Shown here one piece after another: positions 1 through 10,092 of a DNA stretch of 64,000 nucleotides. Origin of the DNA: Isoetes taiwanensis (taxonomy: Eukaryota; Streptophyta; Lycopodiopsida; Isoetales; Isoetaceae); assembly GCA_021234155.1 (NCBI GenBank), contig JAJEKV010000027.1, forward strand, positions 4,896,623 through 4,960,622. Direction: 5' to 3'. A program made the translations under genes and the position numbers. Under the pieces are notes generated by a model, which made no database searches, was not told the origin of the DNA, and was given only the letters and a program-made list of their open reading frames with translations. Every line of letters begins with the position of its first letter. Positions within the stretch are counted from its first letter, which is position 1.

Positions 1-2087
1 CTTCTCCCCGCGGGCTGAGCTCCTTGTGGAAGACTATCATCTGCCCTTGGCTGAGGGCTCGAAGATAGTACCGGAGTGCCTTACCCTTCCCTATAGCATT
101 CGAGCATGTGCCCCTTCTCTGAGCTGCTTCGCCGTAGACGTCTAATGCCAAGAGGTCTTCATGGTCCCTCCACATGGTAGTTGCACTCTCCAGGTTGATG
201 CTACTGGATGCCTCCCGCATACTCCTAGAACGAACCGTTCGGCTAGAGCTTGGGCCTCTTCCTGATTTGTACAATCTGCTCTATATTTGTTGAAACTCCT
301 CCTCTGGGATGATTGGCTCCTGTTGGCGATACATCTCCCTTATCTGCTCATAGGCCGCTATATCTGACATTGTCTCCCCGGCGTATGAGTGTCGTTCCGC
401 TAGCTCCTTTGGAATTTCTTGATAGGAGTAGTCGATGAAGTCGTTGTGCTGCTCTTTCGCCATCAATCCTAAGAGCTCGTCGATTCGGAGCCCTTCTTCT
501 TGGCAGTAAGGAAGGTTGAGGATGTCATTCGCCAAGATGTAATCCTCTCCATCGATGATTATTGGTGACAGGGCTGTGATGCCAATTGGTGGTTCATAGG
601 CCCGCTTGATTTCATCATCATGCCTGGCTATTCGCCTCTCCATCCTCATCGCCTCTCTGCTTTTCCAATCTGGATTTTCTTCCCCTAGCTACTCGTAGTC
701 TTGCTCGATCTACAGTGCTGGTGTCCCTGATGTCATGCCATGGTACTCGTACTCCGAGGACTCGATCTCATGGATGTAGCTCTGCTCCCTTCGAGTGTCG
801 AGTGGCGCTAGATCCAAAGGCTGAATTGAGGGCTCTCCCACCTTGTTGATTGCCTTATACTGCATGAATAGAGCAAGGGCTGCATGGGCTGATAGATATC
901 TATGCCTATTATGCTTGCAGGTCATGTAGTCGGGCATGGTTCGTGTTCTATCCCACAACTTGCTCTTGCCCTTGGACCCTCCCCCTACGGCTTGGCTAAG
1001 CGAATCTAGGGATACCCATTTCCCTCCACCAGGCGGCAAGCTAACTTCCCAGGGTAGGATCTGCTGGTCATATTGGCAAATGATATGTCAGTGTAGAAAG
1101 GCGTTCTGGTCAATGTTGCATGGAGATCAAAGAGATGGTTAAATACATGGAAAGCTTGATCAGCAGGAAAATCACGAATGTGGTTGGCAGCATCATATCA
1201 TACTCCGTGCCAAGTGCAGGTCCTTGGGCATAACCGTCACCCGCTTGGCGTGGATGGCGCAAAGGTTTCCCTCCTCAAAGAGCTGGATCAGCTCTGCTTC
1301 TGAGGCTTCTTGCAGGGCCCGGGTCATTAGAGGTGTGACCCTGTAATCGGTCCGGAACTCCTGCATTACCTCGCGAAGAAGGTGTTCGAATGGCGCCTTC
1401 CTTATTAGGAGATTAGTGCACTGTTGAAAGTGCCTAATCTCGCTAAACACCCGAACGTGCCGGGAGTTTGGCCCGTGATGGGTCTTCTTGGGCTTCTCGA
1501 CATTCTACTTGCAGTACCAATCATTATACCTCGTCCAGCGACGGAGGTACTCCTGGTACACCTTCATTCTTCGCTTGAATTCGCGATCTTGCTTGAGCGC
1601 GAATTCACGCTTGTCCCACGAGGCCTATCCCTCCTCGCCTTCGTCCTCCTCTCCTTCTCCTTCAGCTCCCTCTCCCTTTTCTTCCGTGCTGCCCTGTCCT
1701 CTGGCCACTCCTTCACTTTTTCCTTGCCCTTCTTCTTCATTGAAGAAGGGCCTGCCTGTTGGGTCTGATGCTGCTGCTGCTGCTGCTCCCCGGTCTCCTC
1801 CTCCCGGCGCTCTTCCTCCTGATGCTCCACCCCTTCGCCAGACAGGGGCCCAAAGTGGCGAGTCTCGTCGGTTCGCTGAGTGCCTGCCGACGAAGAGCTA
1901 CTGCTGTTGCTGTGGGCCTCCTTCTGGGAGATGTGGAAGGTCTCGTTAGTGGAAAATGACGCCTCCTCCTCTGGTCTCGGCCGAAGGTGCGGTGGGATTT
2001 GCTTGCCGTGACCTCCGGCTGCTACTGCCACCATCGAAGGTGTCCCCTTGGGCTAGTCTTCCTGTAGGTTTGCTTGGTCTTTGCCAT
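1..2087 (-). pseudogene. Histone H3-like first ORF of an LTR retroelement, decayed, runs off the window start
   Basis: The ORF starts at 2087 with MAKTKQTYRK, which matches the canonical H3 tail start MARTKQTARK at eight of ten positions. Next comes a Ser/Gln/Glu-rich stretch and a Lys/Arg/Glu-rich stretch (2034-1560), then a full H3 histone fold (1495-1195), then an extension of 350 or more residues to the window edge (landmarks: LPPGGGKWVSLD near 1030, ALALFMQYKA near 860, SPIIIDGEDYILAND near 550). It is broken by frameshifts after the tail, near 1600, near 1210 and near 1040, and by in-frame TAG stops at 710, 689 and 281. It lies about 550 bases inside a tRNA-Met primer site and LTR on the same strand, so its position is that of a gag-like first ORF. 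The extension matches no family I recognise. GC content looks higher than in neighbouring DNA. The H3 relationship is clear from the residues. The assignment to the LTR element is inferred from position, because the rest of the element is outside the window. Confidence 0.75.
1195..1495 (-). other. Histone H3 fold domain (alpha-N to alpha-3) inside the decayed polyprotein
   Basis: Reading down from 1495, the alpha-N helix region holds [13 protein letters not shown], against the H3 pattern ending ALREIRRYQKS. Helix 1 has [15 protein letters not shown] (H3: LLIRKLPFQRLVREI), followed by EFRTDYR (H3: DFKTDLR). Helix 2 has [16 protein letters not shown], and the loop 2 to helix 3 region has [16 protein letters not shown] and HLAR. 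Loop 1 is the length of ordinary H3, not the longer loop usual in CENH3. About half of the fold residues match canonical plant H3, so it is clearly H3 but far more diverged than any replication-coupled H3. One TAG lies just upstream of the alpha-N helix. The fold itself reads without a break from 1495 to 1210. Confidence 0.88.
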
Positions 2088-2639
2088 ATCTTACGGTCTG
2101 AGAAACTGATGACGTAAGGCTGATCAAGAGAGAGAAGGTGGCAGGCAAGGTTTGGGAGGAAATGAGGTGGCAAGAAGATTTTTAAAAAGGAAGGTGCTCT
2201 AGGGAATATTTCCCTACCATTAATAGGTCTAATAATTAGCCCCCCTTATTAATTACTCCAATATACTTAATTATTAGTATATACTTAATACAGTATTATA
2301 TTAAAATTTCGAATTTTTCCTAATGGTTTGAAGTGTGAATCATGAATTTGCGCCATTTTTCACCCAGGTCTCGGATTGGCATGATTCTTCGACCCATATT
2401 AGGTGAAATTTGATGCCGATTCATAATTTTCACTCCAATTTTACTAGAATGTTTATTTGACTCATTCTTTTTCCTCATCCAACAACTTAGGCTATTCTTA
2501 CGGGCCCACTACCTAGGAGAAAATTTTTTCCCCTATTTTCGAGGTTCCATGGTGGAAATTTTCATTTCGCACCCTATCAGGCCTATTAGACCACTTTAAG
2601 GATATGGTCAGTGCTAGTTCTTGGTCAACCAAGAACATC

Positions 2640-2651
2640 GCTCTGATACCA
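2640..2651 (-). other. Primer binding site for initiator tRNA-Met
   Basis: On the minus strand the LTR end (CGTCACA) is followed after one base by TGGTATCAGAGC, the standard plant primer site complementary to the 3' end of initiator tRNA-Met. It shows that the DNA to the left (below 2640) is the interior of the element. Confidence 0.85.
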
Positions 2652-2652
2652 T

Positions 2653-4272
2653 TGTGACGCTCCCTATTAAATATACGGCTCCTAGCCGTACACTCCGTAG
2701 GAAATCCCCCATCCGGTCCTGCGACCTCACAGGCCCTCCGTCTATCCCGCACTCTGGGGTCACCGTAGTGCGAGAAGGGGACAAGGTGTCTTGCGCGCCC
2801 TTCCCCTATGGGCTCCTATCACAGCGGAAGCATAAACATCGTCAGAACTAGCAATAATCCTACTACCTCGAAGGGTAGCTCATCCACATATCCATAACTG
2901 CAAGGAAGATAAACATATGCCATAAAACATGAGAGCTCCTACTCGTGGCTCCGACTCATAAGGAGGTCGACTGACTGGATAGGCCTCAAGATAGAGCAGA
3001 CTGAGTCATAACAATGGCGGGGCTGGCTATAGACAATGGTATTGTTGACCACTCCATCCGCCCCTCCTGTGCATACTTTGAAAAATGAGCTAGATCGGGC
3101 TCTGGCATGACTCTGGCCTTCCGGATACGCAATCCCATGGTATCACTCATCGGGACTACTCCAGGTTGCATCTCCCTGGTCCGTCGAGGCAGGAAGGGTT
3201 GCATCTCCCCTTCCCGGGGTCTAGAGGTTCCACGGGCGGCTAGAGAATCGTGGTGACACACGATTCATCCCCGACTTAACCTCCCAAAACAAGAGCCAAG
3301 CCAACACTTGCAACTCTTGAGAGGCAGGGCGACACCATTGCCCCAGGAGGTGTCGGACCCATGCCCGGCCCACACGAAGTGACCGACCATAAGCCTAGCT
3401 CACTATGGCATCCCCAGTAGCCACGCTCAGCAGGGATCCTCCCTCCGTATTGCCTCTAGCCCCGTTGTGTAGTGCTGAGTCACATCATAGCTCCCATAGC
3501 TCGGTGGGTTCCTATGCACAGGCCGCAATATAATAGGAACTAAAGGGTCTAACTAGGAGCATTACTAAGTAAGGCTACTAGGTCTCTACCCCCCTTCCCA
3601 ATACAAGAGGAGCAACATGATCAACCATCATCACATCTCATCATATCATGGTAAACATCATAAGAACATCTTAACCTAATCATACATATCTAACTTACAG
3701 TTAGGGTTCCTTGATTAGGGTTCAAGATGTTCAACAAGGGTTCTAGGATGGCTCTACTCTAGATACAACATATAGACCCATCTGGAGTGCTAACTTCCAG
3801 ATGAACTACTATGAACTCTACTCCAACCTGCTCCAGAAGCACTCCCTCCTAGCCCTGGCGTCTCCATGCTCCTTGACGTGGTCGAAGCCGTGCTCCCTCC
3901 AAGATCGTGCACACTCTTCGGGGGCTGCTACACCAGGCTATGCTACGACGAACGATGCTCGAAACGGGGTTTCGAGCGAGTAGTTCGGTGATAGGGTCAG
4001 GAAAAGAGGTTTAGGGTTAGGGTTTGTGCTAATATAAGATAGGGTCCACATGGGATGCCACGTGGCACCAATGGGGTAGGGTCGTGTGGCGGTCTGCCCA
4101 ATAGGATAAGGCCATGTGGAAATGGGCCTTATCCAAGGTTATCTAAGTTAAGCATTTAACTTAGATGTGCACCCCTTACCACTTTCTAAGGTATACAAGG
4201 CTACAAAGGTAGACTTGTATAGTGACGGGTCCAGAAATATACATATCTATGGCGTATATCTGGAATGTCACA
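2653..4272 (-). repeat. LTR 1 of a Ty3/gypsy-like family (5' LTR, about 1.62 kb)
   Basis: It begins TGTGACG and ends GTCACA on the plus strand, giving short inverted termini. It shares many blocks with the LTRs at 34909 and 57122, for example CCACTCCATCCGCCCCTCC, the box ending GAAGGGT, GCACAGGCCGCA and GTCTCTACCCCCCTT. A primer site adjoins its low-coordinate end, so on the minus strand this is the 5' LTR. The sequence above 4272 is flank. Short ORFs inside it are chance. It also holds two and a half units resembling the plant telomere repeat near 4010. Confidence 0.85.
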
Positions 4273-4811
4273 AGGGAGCAATCAAATTCCAATCTATCAA
4301 CCTCAGATCTGAGACCATTTCCATTTCCTCCGTTCATATAACTTCTGAGTTTCTTTTGCTTTTATTAGGTACTGTGTTCAATCTGCACAAGGGTTCAACT
4401 GACAAGGATAACAGCATTATCTTCTTGGGCAGATCTAAGTGGATCAGAAATATCTTGATCTATTTCATTTTGTTTTCTGCAATTTTAAGCTATTTTTAAA
4501 CTCTATATAGCTTAAACTTAAAGGCTTATCATCTTTGGATATGCCAAGGTTTTATGTAATTGTTACCATAATTAATGATTAAAAAGCCATGTGCTGAGGA
4601 CATTGATCTTGATGAAATGTACTAAGAATTAGATGTTCTTTTTTAATAGCAGCTTATTTTAGATCGTTTTTTATAAGTTATATTCATATTCACTGCATTG
4701 TAATGTTTAATTGAAAGGGAACTTCCTCTTTTTTTATATATGTAATAGAGTAAATTTGCAATACAATATTGTTTTACTAAAAGCTGTATCCTTAAAAAAA
4801 AATGTTTCTCT
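4273..4811. other. AT-rich flank of LTR 1, no gene seen
   Basis: Flanking DNA beyond the LTR with long T and A runs. No coding pattern or repeat relationship was recognised. Confidence 0.5.
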
Positions 4812-4918
4812 TTTTTTATTAATAATGTACAACTGTTACAATGTCTGGCAAGGTAATTCCCTCCTCCAAGAAAAGTTTATATTTTTTTATTATAATTTAC
4901 AACTGTTACAATGTCTGG
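4812..4918. repeat. Direct duplication, period 70 bp
   Basis: The block TACAACTGTTACAATGTCTGG with its T-rich lead occurs at 4828-4848 and again at 4898-4918. The second copy overlaps the end of the coding-like stretch on the minus strand. Confidence 0.8.
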
Positions 4919-5505
4919 TGGATAGGAAATAGCAATTGCCTCGGCTGTAAGTCTGGAAATCCCTGTATCATGCAACCAAAGTTTTGAAACTAACCGTGCA
5001 TACCGCGGCCGGGGGCCAGGTCTAGGATATGCAACTACTGACCCTGAACTCGTCCACTCCAGCTCATTCAACCAATCTATTCTCCTCTCACCCCACCAAA
5101 AACCTCTGTGGACTGTTTCAACAGCCTGAAGCAAGGCCAACTGCCTGGAATAATCCACTGGTTCCATAGAAAACATGTTGCTTTGCATTAACTCATGGAG
5201 GCATATGAAGAAAGTGTGATAGGTATCATTTGAGTCTTTGTCATCCAGTAATGCAAGCTGGCACACAAGCCCTCAGTAGCCTCCTCTAATCTTACAGCCT
5301 TGCACTGTGAGTCAAACTGCTCTGTCCTTATCTGTTTGCAAAAAATGGCAACTCCTCTTGCATACGCATACCACACACTGACAGGGTTTAGGACAGGGAG
5401 GATCTATCCACACTATAATATATCTTCTCCTTCTCTTCTTCCATATTAGAGGCTCCTGTAGCAGCATCTCTTCTCCATTAAAAAATGCATTGTACCTCGT
5501 CAAAG
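4905..5505 (-). pseudogene. Unrecognised gene fragment (coding-like, about 200 codons, frameshifted)
   Basis: The minus strand shows coding-like sequence in overlapping frames: FNGEEMLLQEPLIW near 5470, VWYAYARGVAIFCKQIRTEQ near 5375-5320, then a 129-codon frame (5266-4880) with SRQLALLQAVETVHRGFWWG, RIDWLNELEW, and KLWLHDTGISRLTAEAIA followed by SYPPDI. The Trp content and helical character suggest a real protein rather than chance. The frames join only through frameshifts, so it is broken here. After SYPPDI the DNA reads GTAAC, a possible splice donor. I do not recognise the family and assign no function. Confidence 0.4.
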
Positions 5506-5944
5506 CAACTCTACGTAAGAACTAGTGATTGCTGCAGAGTTTGATGTATTCCTACAAAATGTGGTCCTTATAAAGATCGGTAGTAATTTAAAGGAACAAC
5601 ATTATCAATAACATATGACTACAAAGTAATAAATGTTGACAACTTTTTTCAAAGGAAAAGTGTCAACGCACACTATGTTGAAGCACCCGAGAGTTCTCAT
5701 GCGAAATTTCATAAAGCTGCAGCAAGGGAGTCTGAGAAAAATCAACTAACCATTGGTTATGTATCTTTAGTTTCTTCTGAAATTTCGTTAATGTTTTCGT
5801 AGATCGAATATGATTGCTTGAGCATGTGGGTTTAATTATTTGAATGGAAAAAGGTTTACTCTTTTGAAAATCTTTATTTTCAAATGATTACTTCCTAATG
5901 GAAGGAAAAATCTCTCTATTTGAAGGGTCAGAAAGGGATTACTT
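5506..5944. other. Intergenic, nothing recognised
   Basis: AT-rich sequence without coding pattern, tRNA or repeat signature that I could identify. Confidence 0.5.
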
Positions 5945-6096
5945 TCTTGTTCAGGTAGGGGAATCTACCTGAAGGATCAAAAAAGGAAATATCTGAGAAT
6001 GTCATTCTTGTTCCAGTGAGGGACACCTACTTGAAGGATTGGAATGGTTAATTTTCTTCTCCAAGTGCGGGATTTACCTTGGAGGATAAAAAAAAA
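5945..6096. repeat. Three tandem degenerate units, each able to form a small hairpin
   Basis: Units of roughly 50-60 bp each begin with a CTTGTTC or TTCTCC lead and end in an A-rich stretch. Unit 1 holds TTCAGGTAG and its exact complement CTACCTGAA. Unit 2 holds a CAGTGAGG / CCTACTTGA relic of the same stem. Unit 3 holds CTCCAAGT and ACCTTGGAG. The stem positions keep complementarity while the bases differ between units. Confidence 0.6.
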
Positions 6097-6727
6097 GAAA
6101 ATTTTTCGGGGAATAAGGTTAATTCTGAGAAGATAATGACTAACACACTTTTCAGACTTGATCAATGATCAACTTTGAGGAGGAAGATTTGATGTTTTAA
6201 TTCGGGTATGGACGATCGAAGACGATCATTCCTGACAAGGGAAGGATTGATATGGAGCAAGTATGGGGGAGTAGTCCACATCAAATGTGCTAGAGAAAAT
6301 GGTGTAATCTATATAAATAATATTTCTATATGTTGTCCCAAGATTACAACGATTAAAAATGGCATAGGATATTATATAAACCATTATTAGAATATCTAGA
6401 TAAACTACTAAGGGCTATGGATATTTTAAAGGGGGGCCTTAAAATAAAAGAGGGAACCTTTTTCATTGAATTTTTAGGAAAGGGGTGGATAGAACAAGCT
6501 AAAGGAGGATTAACGTCACGGACTTCATGAGAAAGGACAAGTAACAAAATTTAGTAAAAGGTGAGTTAACTACCTTTACAAAAGATGCGAAAAGGTAACA
6601 TGGACTATAACAACAAGGACCAATGATCGTATTTGCCATCAAATATCAACGGCATTTGCTACGTGAGCCTTTCATCAATTTCTGGCACATAGAGCTATAA
6701 GCGCATGGACTTCTCTGTGTAGGTTGT
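6097..6727. other. Intergenic, nothing recognised
   Basis: No coding pattern supported. The short ORFs here lack family similarity that I can see. Confidence 0.45.
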
Positions 6728-8462
6728 ACTATCCTTTGGCCTTGCTCCAGCTTGTAAAAGCTGGCACCATTTCGCACCTATTGGGACCTTGGCCTGTGAG
6801 CATGAGAGTACCCCTTCTATGAGCCGAACCTTTAAGGTTTGCAGTGGTTGCTTTCTCTTTGTCTTTGCCCTCCACCCCGTAGGAATTTTTTATTTTCCTC
6901 ACCTTGCCAAGCCACGTTCCTCTGAGAATTGTTCCAGTTTTTCGGTTTTCCATATGTTACTCATGGAAAAATCGACCTTCTTGCGATAGTCCGCACTCTT
7001 GTCAACCTTGGCTCTGGCTGTAACCATGATTGCTCTATTAGTAGGTGAACCTCCCGCAACTTCAACTTCAACTTCTTCCCCATCTTCTGTTTCAATTTCA
7101 GTATCTGATTTTGATGACTCGGGGCTTCATCCTGAGCTATATGACCTCAGATCCTCTATACACCCCGGCATTAGATTCACTTGTGGTGGTAGAACCTCTA
7201 TTGTAAGCAATTGTAGCTCCCAGATCTCTGATCTCATTTGGGTCTGCTGTAGCCATATGCCTTCTTGACGCTAGATGGAGATGTAGATTTTCAACACACG
7301 CAAGGTTACGACAGATTGAGCATAAAGTCGATTACCTATCCATCCCTTCGCTCTTCATCCTCTATTCTGCTATAAGTGCATCTCTAAAGTGCCTGCCCTC
7401 CAGACCCGTTTTTCCCCGGCTATCTTCCCCTTTTTGTCGGATTGATTCGAGTTTTCTGACACTATTCACTTGCACCAATCACTGCTCCCGGTTTGGCCAG
7501 ACTGTTGGATGCGTCACGCTTGTAGTTTTGCCTTTGATTCTTATCAACTTCTGGAATGCTATAAACTCTTTCTTGGAAGGAAGATCCTTCTCTGCCATCT
7601 GGTCCCTAATTCTGTTGTAGGCTTCTATGTCTGACAATGTGCATATTTTGGCTTCTCAAACTTCCCTTAGAAAGTTTTATAATTCTCAGTCGATAAAGTT
7701 ATCCAAATCCTGCTGATGAAGAAGTACCACGAGCTCGTCGACTTTGTATCCTCGATCCTGCATTTTGAAAGGTTCTTGATTGGTTAAGAGAAAGGTATTT
7801 CTGACCTTCTACGATGATTGGGGATAAGCTTGTAATGCCTATCATTGCGCACCTATCTGAGGTGTCTGTTGATCAGCTTCAAAGTGTCCGATCTCTTCCT
7901 TTGTTTCCTCCTATTCTTTAGTAGAATCCATTTCGATTCAATCTTTGACTTTCTCCTGTTTGTCTTTTGCCATCTCCTCTTCTTTTATCATTGAATACTC
8001 GTATTCTAAAAGCATGCAGTCACCTGCCCGCCCTAGAGTCCAAAGGTTCAGCATTGAGTGGTTGGATAGACGGCTCTCCTGCCATAGTTTGGGCTCTATA
8101 AGACAAAAATTAAGCTAAGGCAGCATTGTAGGAAAAGTGTCCTTTTCTTTTGGCACTTATTTCTGTAGTTTGACATGCGTGAAGTTTTATTTTCTAAAGC
8201 CTTAACAATGTTAAGTACTTGACTTAAAGTTGTCTGCAAGGAGGTTGTGGGTGCAAAGTCTCTTATGCAAAGGGGTAAGTGTTGTACAGTAGGACCTACC
8301 TTTTGCTGGAACTCTAGCATTATAGACTGGTATAAAAAGGTTACAGCTAAAGCGGCCGACAAATCAGATTCCTTTGAAAAAGACTATACATTAGGTTCAT
8401 ATCTACCTCAGAGGCATGGGCTGAGGCACTACACCATTTCTTGAACGAAGTAGTTGCCATGC
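6728..8462 (-). pseudogene. Second, diverged copy of the C-terminal part of the H3-like polyprotein
   Basis: It is colinear with 1-1100 on the same strand. Matched landmarks (this copy / left copy) are TFLYQSIMLEFQQKV / AFLH-HIICQYDQQIL, TLSQVLN / SLSQAVG, NYRNKCQKKRTLFLQ / TCKHNRHRYLSAHAA, LSPIIVEGQKY / LSPIIIDGEDY, VDELVVLL / IDELLGLM, LSDIEAYNRIRDQM / MSDIAAYEQIREMY and AHRRGT / AQRRGT. It carries many stops and frameshifts. No histone fold lies upstream of the shared part. Instead the frame can start at 8462 with MATTSFKKW. No LTR of the family lies next to it. The C-terminal module therefore exists without the histone part, which suggests a gain or loss of the H3 domain. Confidence 0.65.
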
Positions 8463-8570
8463 TGACGTGCTAGCTGTTGTTATGAAACAGTGTTTGAAGC
8501 AGCCTTGGGAATCGAGAAATTGGCTTGGAGCTGAGAGTAAGATTTGTGAGGTGCTAATGGAGTTATGTTT

Positions 8571-8581
8571 CCATTTATAAG
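8571..8581 (-). promoter_or_regulatory. Possible TATA box upstream of the second copy
   Basis: The minus strand reads CTTATAAATGG about 110 bases upstream of the candidate start codon at 8462. A single TATA match in AT-rich DNA is weak evidence. Confidence 0.25.
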
Positions 8582-8756
8582 CAAATCCTAATTTTGGGAT
8601 TCTAGATTTTGGTACATTTGAGTCATTTTTTAGTAGAGTTTGATATTTCTAGGTTAGTTAGAGATCATAAACAAGTCAAGACTCTCTAATGATCCTATTA
8701 CAAAAAATTTCAGGTGATTTGAAGTTAGCTAGATCAACTTATAGGTGTTTAACTTT

Positions 8757-9035
8757 TTAGGGTACTCTCGGAGTACGACGCGCAAAATTTTTGGAAGGGC
8801 TATCTATGCACTCCGTGAGTGGTTTGGTCTCTTTGGAGGTTAAGACAAGGTCAAAACTAAAATATAAGGGATATTCTTGCTCTGCGCATTGTGTGAAGCC
8901 TAGATTCACTAATCATTTTCAAATTTATATCAATAAATGCCTTGAATCTAGCTAACTACTCTCAGAGTGCACCGATGGCTTGTCCAAAAAAATTGGAAAG
9001 GGCTTCTGCGCACTCCATGGGTGGTTCCTCGCAAC
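8757..9035. repeat. Imperfect direct duplication (two units of about 75 bp, 195 bp apart)
   Basis: The blocks at 8762-8828 and 8955-9034 share an ACTCTCGGAGT-type start, a GGAAAGGGCT-type middle and a GCGCACTCCATGGGTGGTT-type end, with many substitutions. Confidence 0.5.
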
Positions 9036-10092
9036 CCCGGGGTTCACCTCTATATAAGGGGCATATGGCATGTGCGTGCATCAAGTCAGGAGAAACCCCT
9101 CTGTATACAGCTGACCCTCCATAGAAACCCCTATGTATACGGTCCCATACTGTCGAAGAATCATACCCGATTCCATACTTTTACACCCAGTGTAAGCACT
9201 TCTTGCCCTACCCTCAACCTTAGTTTTACGTCCATTTTTCATTCATGTATCCTACCCTCTACCGTATTTTTACATCCAGTCCGCAAAAGTTACATCCAGT
9301 CAGTATTTAGGGTTCTTCCTGGCGCCATTTGAGTTCAATGGTCACTCCAAACAAGATGCTAACGCATCAATGGGTTGCCCTTTAGAGGAGCCATTGATGC
9401 ATGCGCAATTACTCTGGACGTTCTTGTGCCGAATAATATTGTGTATAAAAAGTATGGCATAAACCTATGGGATTGGATGTTAATAGTGGATTTATTCGGA
9501 GAGCTTTGGAATTAGCAATGACTTTCTTGTATTATTAGCCTAGGTTCAAAAGTTCTTTTATTCTAACATCTTCATTCACGTATCTTACAGTACGAAAGTG
9601 TTTATGTAATCAATGTTGAGGGGTGATTTGTTGTTTGCAATGAGGTTTTTGAAACTGAGAGGGATGATTTGTTCAAAGGACATATCTTGCTAAATCATTG
9701 TTTGGAAATGCCATATGCCATGGGCCATCGTACCAAGATCAAGAACTACAATCATGGAAGCTTTAGGCCTAATTCCAGACTGATAAAACATAAAAACAAT
9801 GAAATAACATGGAATTTTAATAACAAATAAAATGGAAAATTTGAAACTCCCAACTTCATTGTGTAACTATTATACCAAAACACGAATGAACATAATAAAA
9901 ATGAAGGGAGGGAAAATGTTACATTTCAAAAGCTTAGAAGTTCACCTTCCATTTTCCCTCATTCTACGCGCATCTTAAAAAGTGTGCAAACTAAGACATT
10001 GGAGTCACTTTGTGGGCAGCCTTCTTTATTCACATAATCAGTTGTACCCCATAGTGCCACATATAAAACAGAATGTGGTTCTATTTACATTG
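9036..10092. other. Intergenic, 3' flank of the phytepsin pseudogene
   Basis: It holds short recurrences of ATGTATAC and of a TTTTACATCCAGT block near 9175-9305. The ORFs at 8942 and 8967 have no support as genes. Nearer 10092 the DNA would be the 3' UTR of the pseudogene. Confidence 0.4.

Noticed and set aside
1195-1495. CENH3 rather than H3
   Set aside because: CENH3 usually has a longer loop 1. Here loop 1 has ordinary H3 length and the tail start resembles canonical H3.
1424-1959. Plus-strand ORFs of 114, 153 and 66 codons
   Set aside because: They are antisense to the H3-like ORF. The sense frame has clear family residues and these do not.
4005-4026. Telomere-like TTTAGGGTTAGGGTTT
   Set aside because: Only about two and a half units, inside an LTR, so not a telomere or interstitial array.
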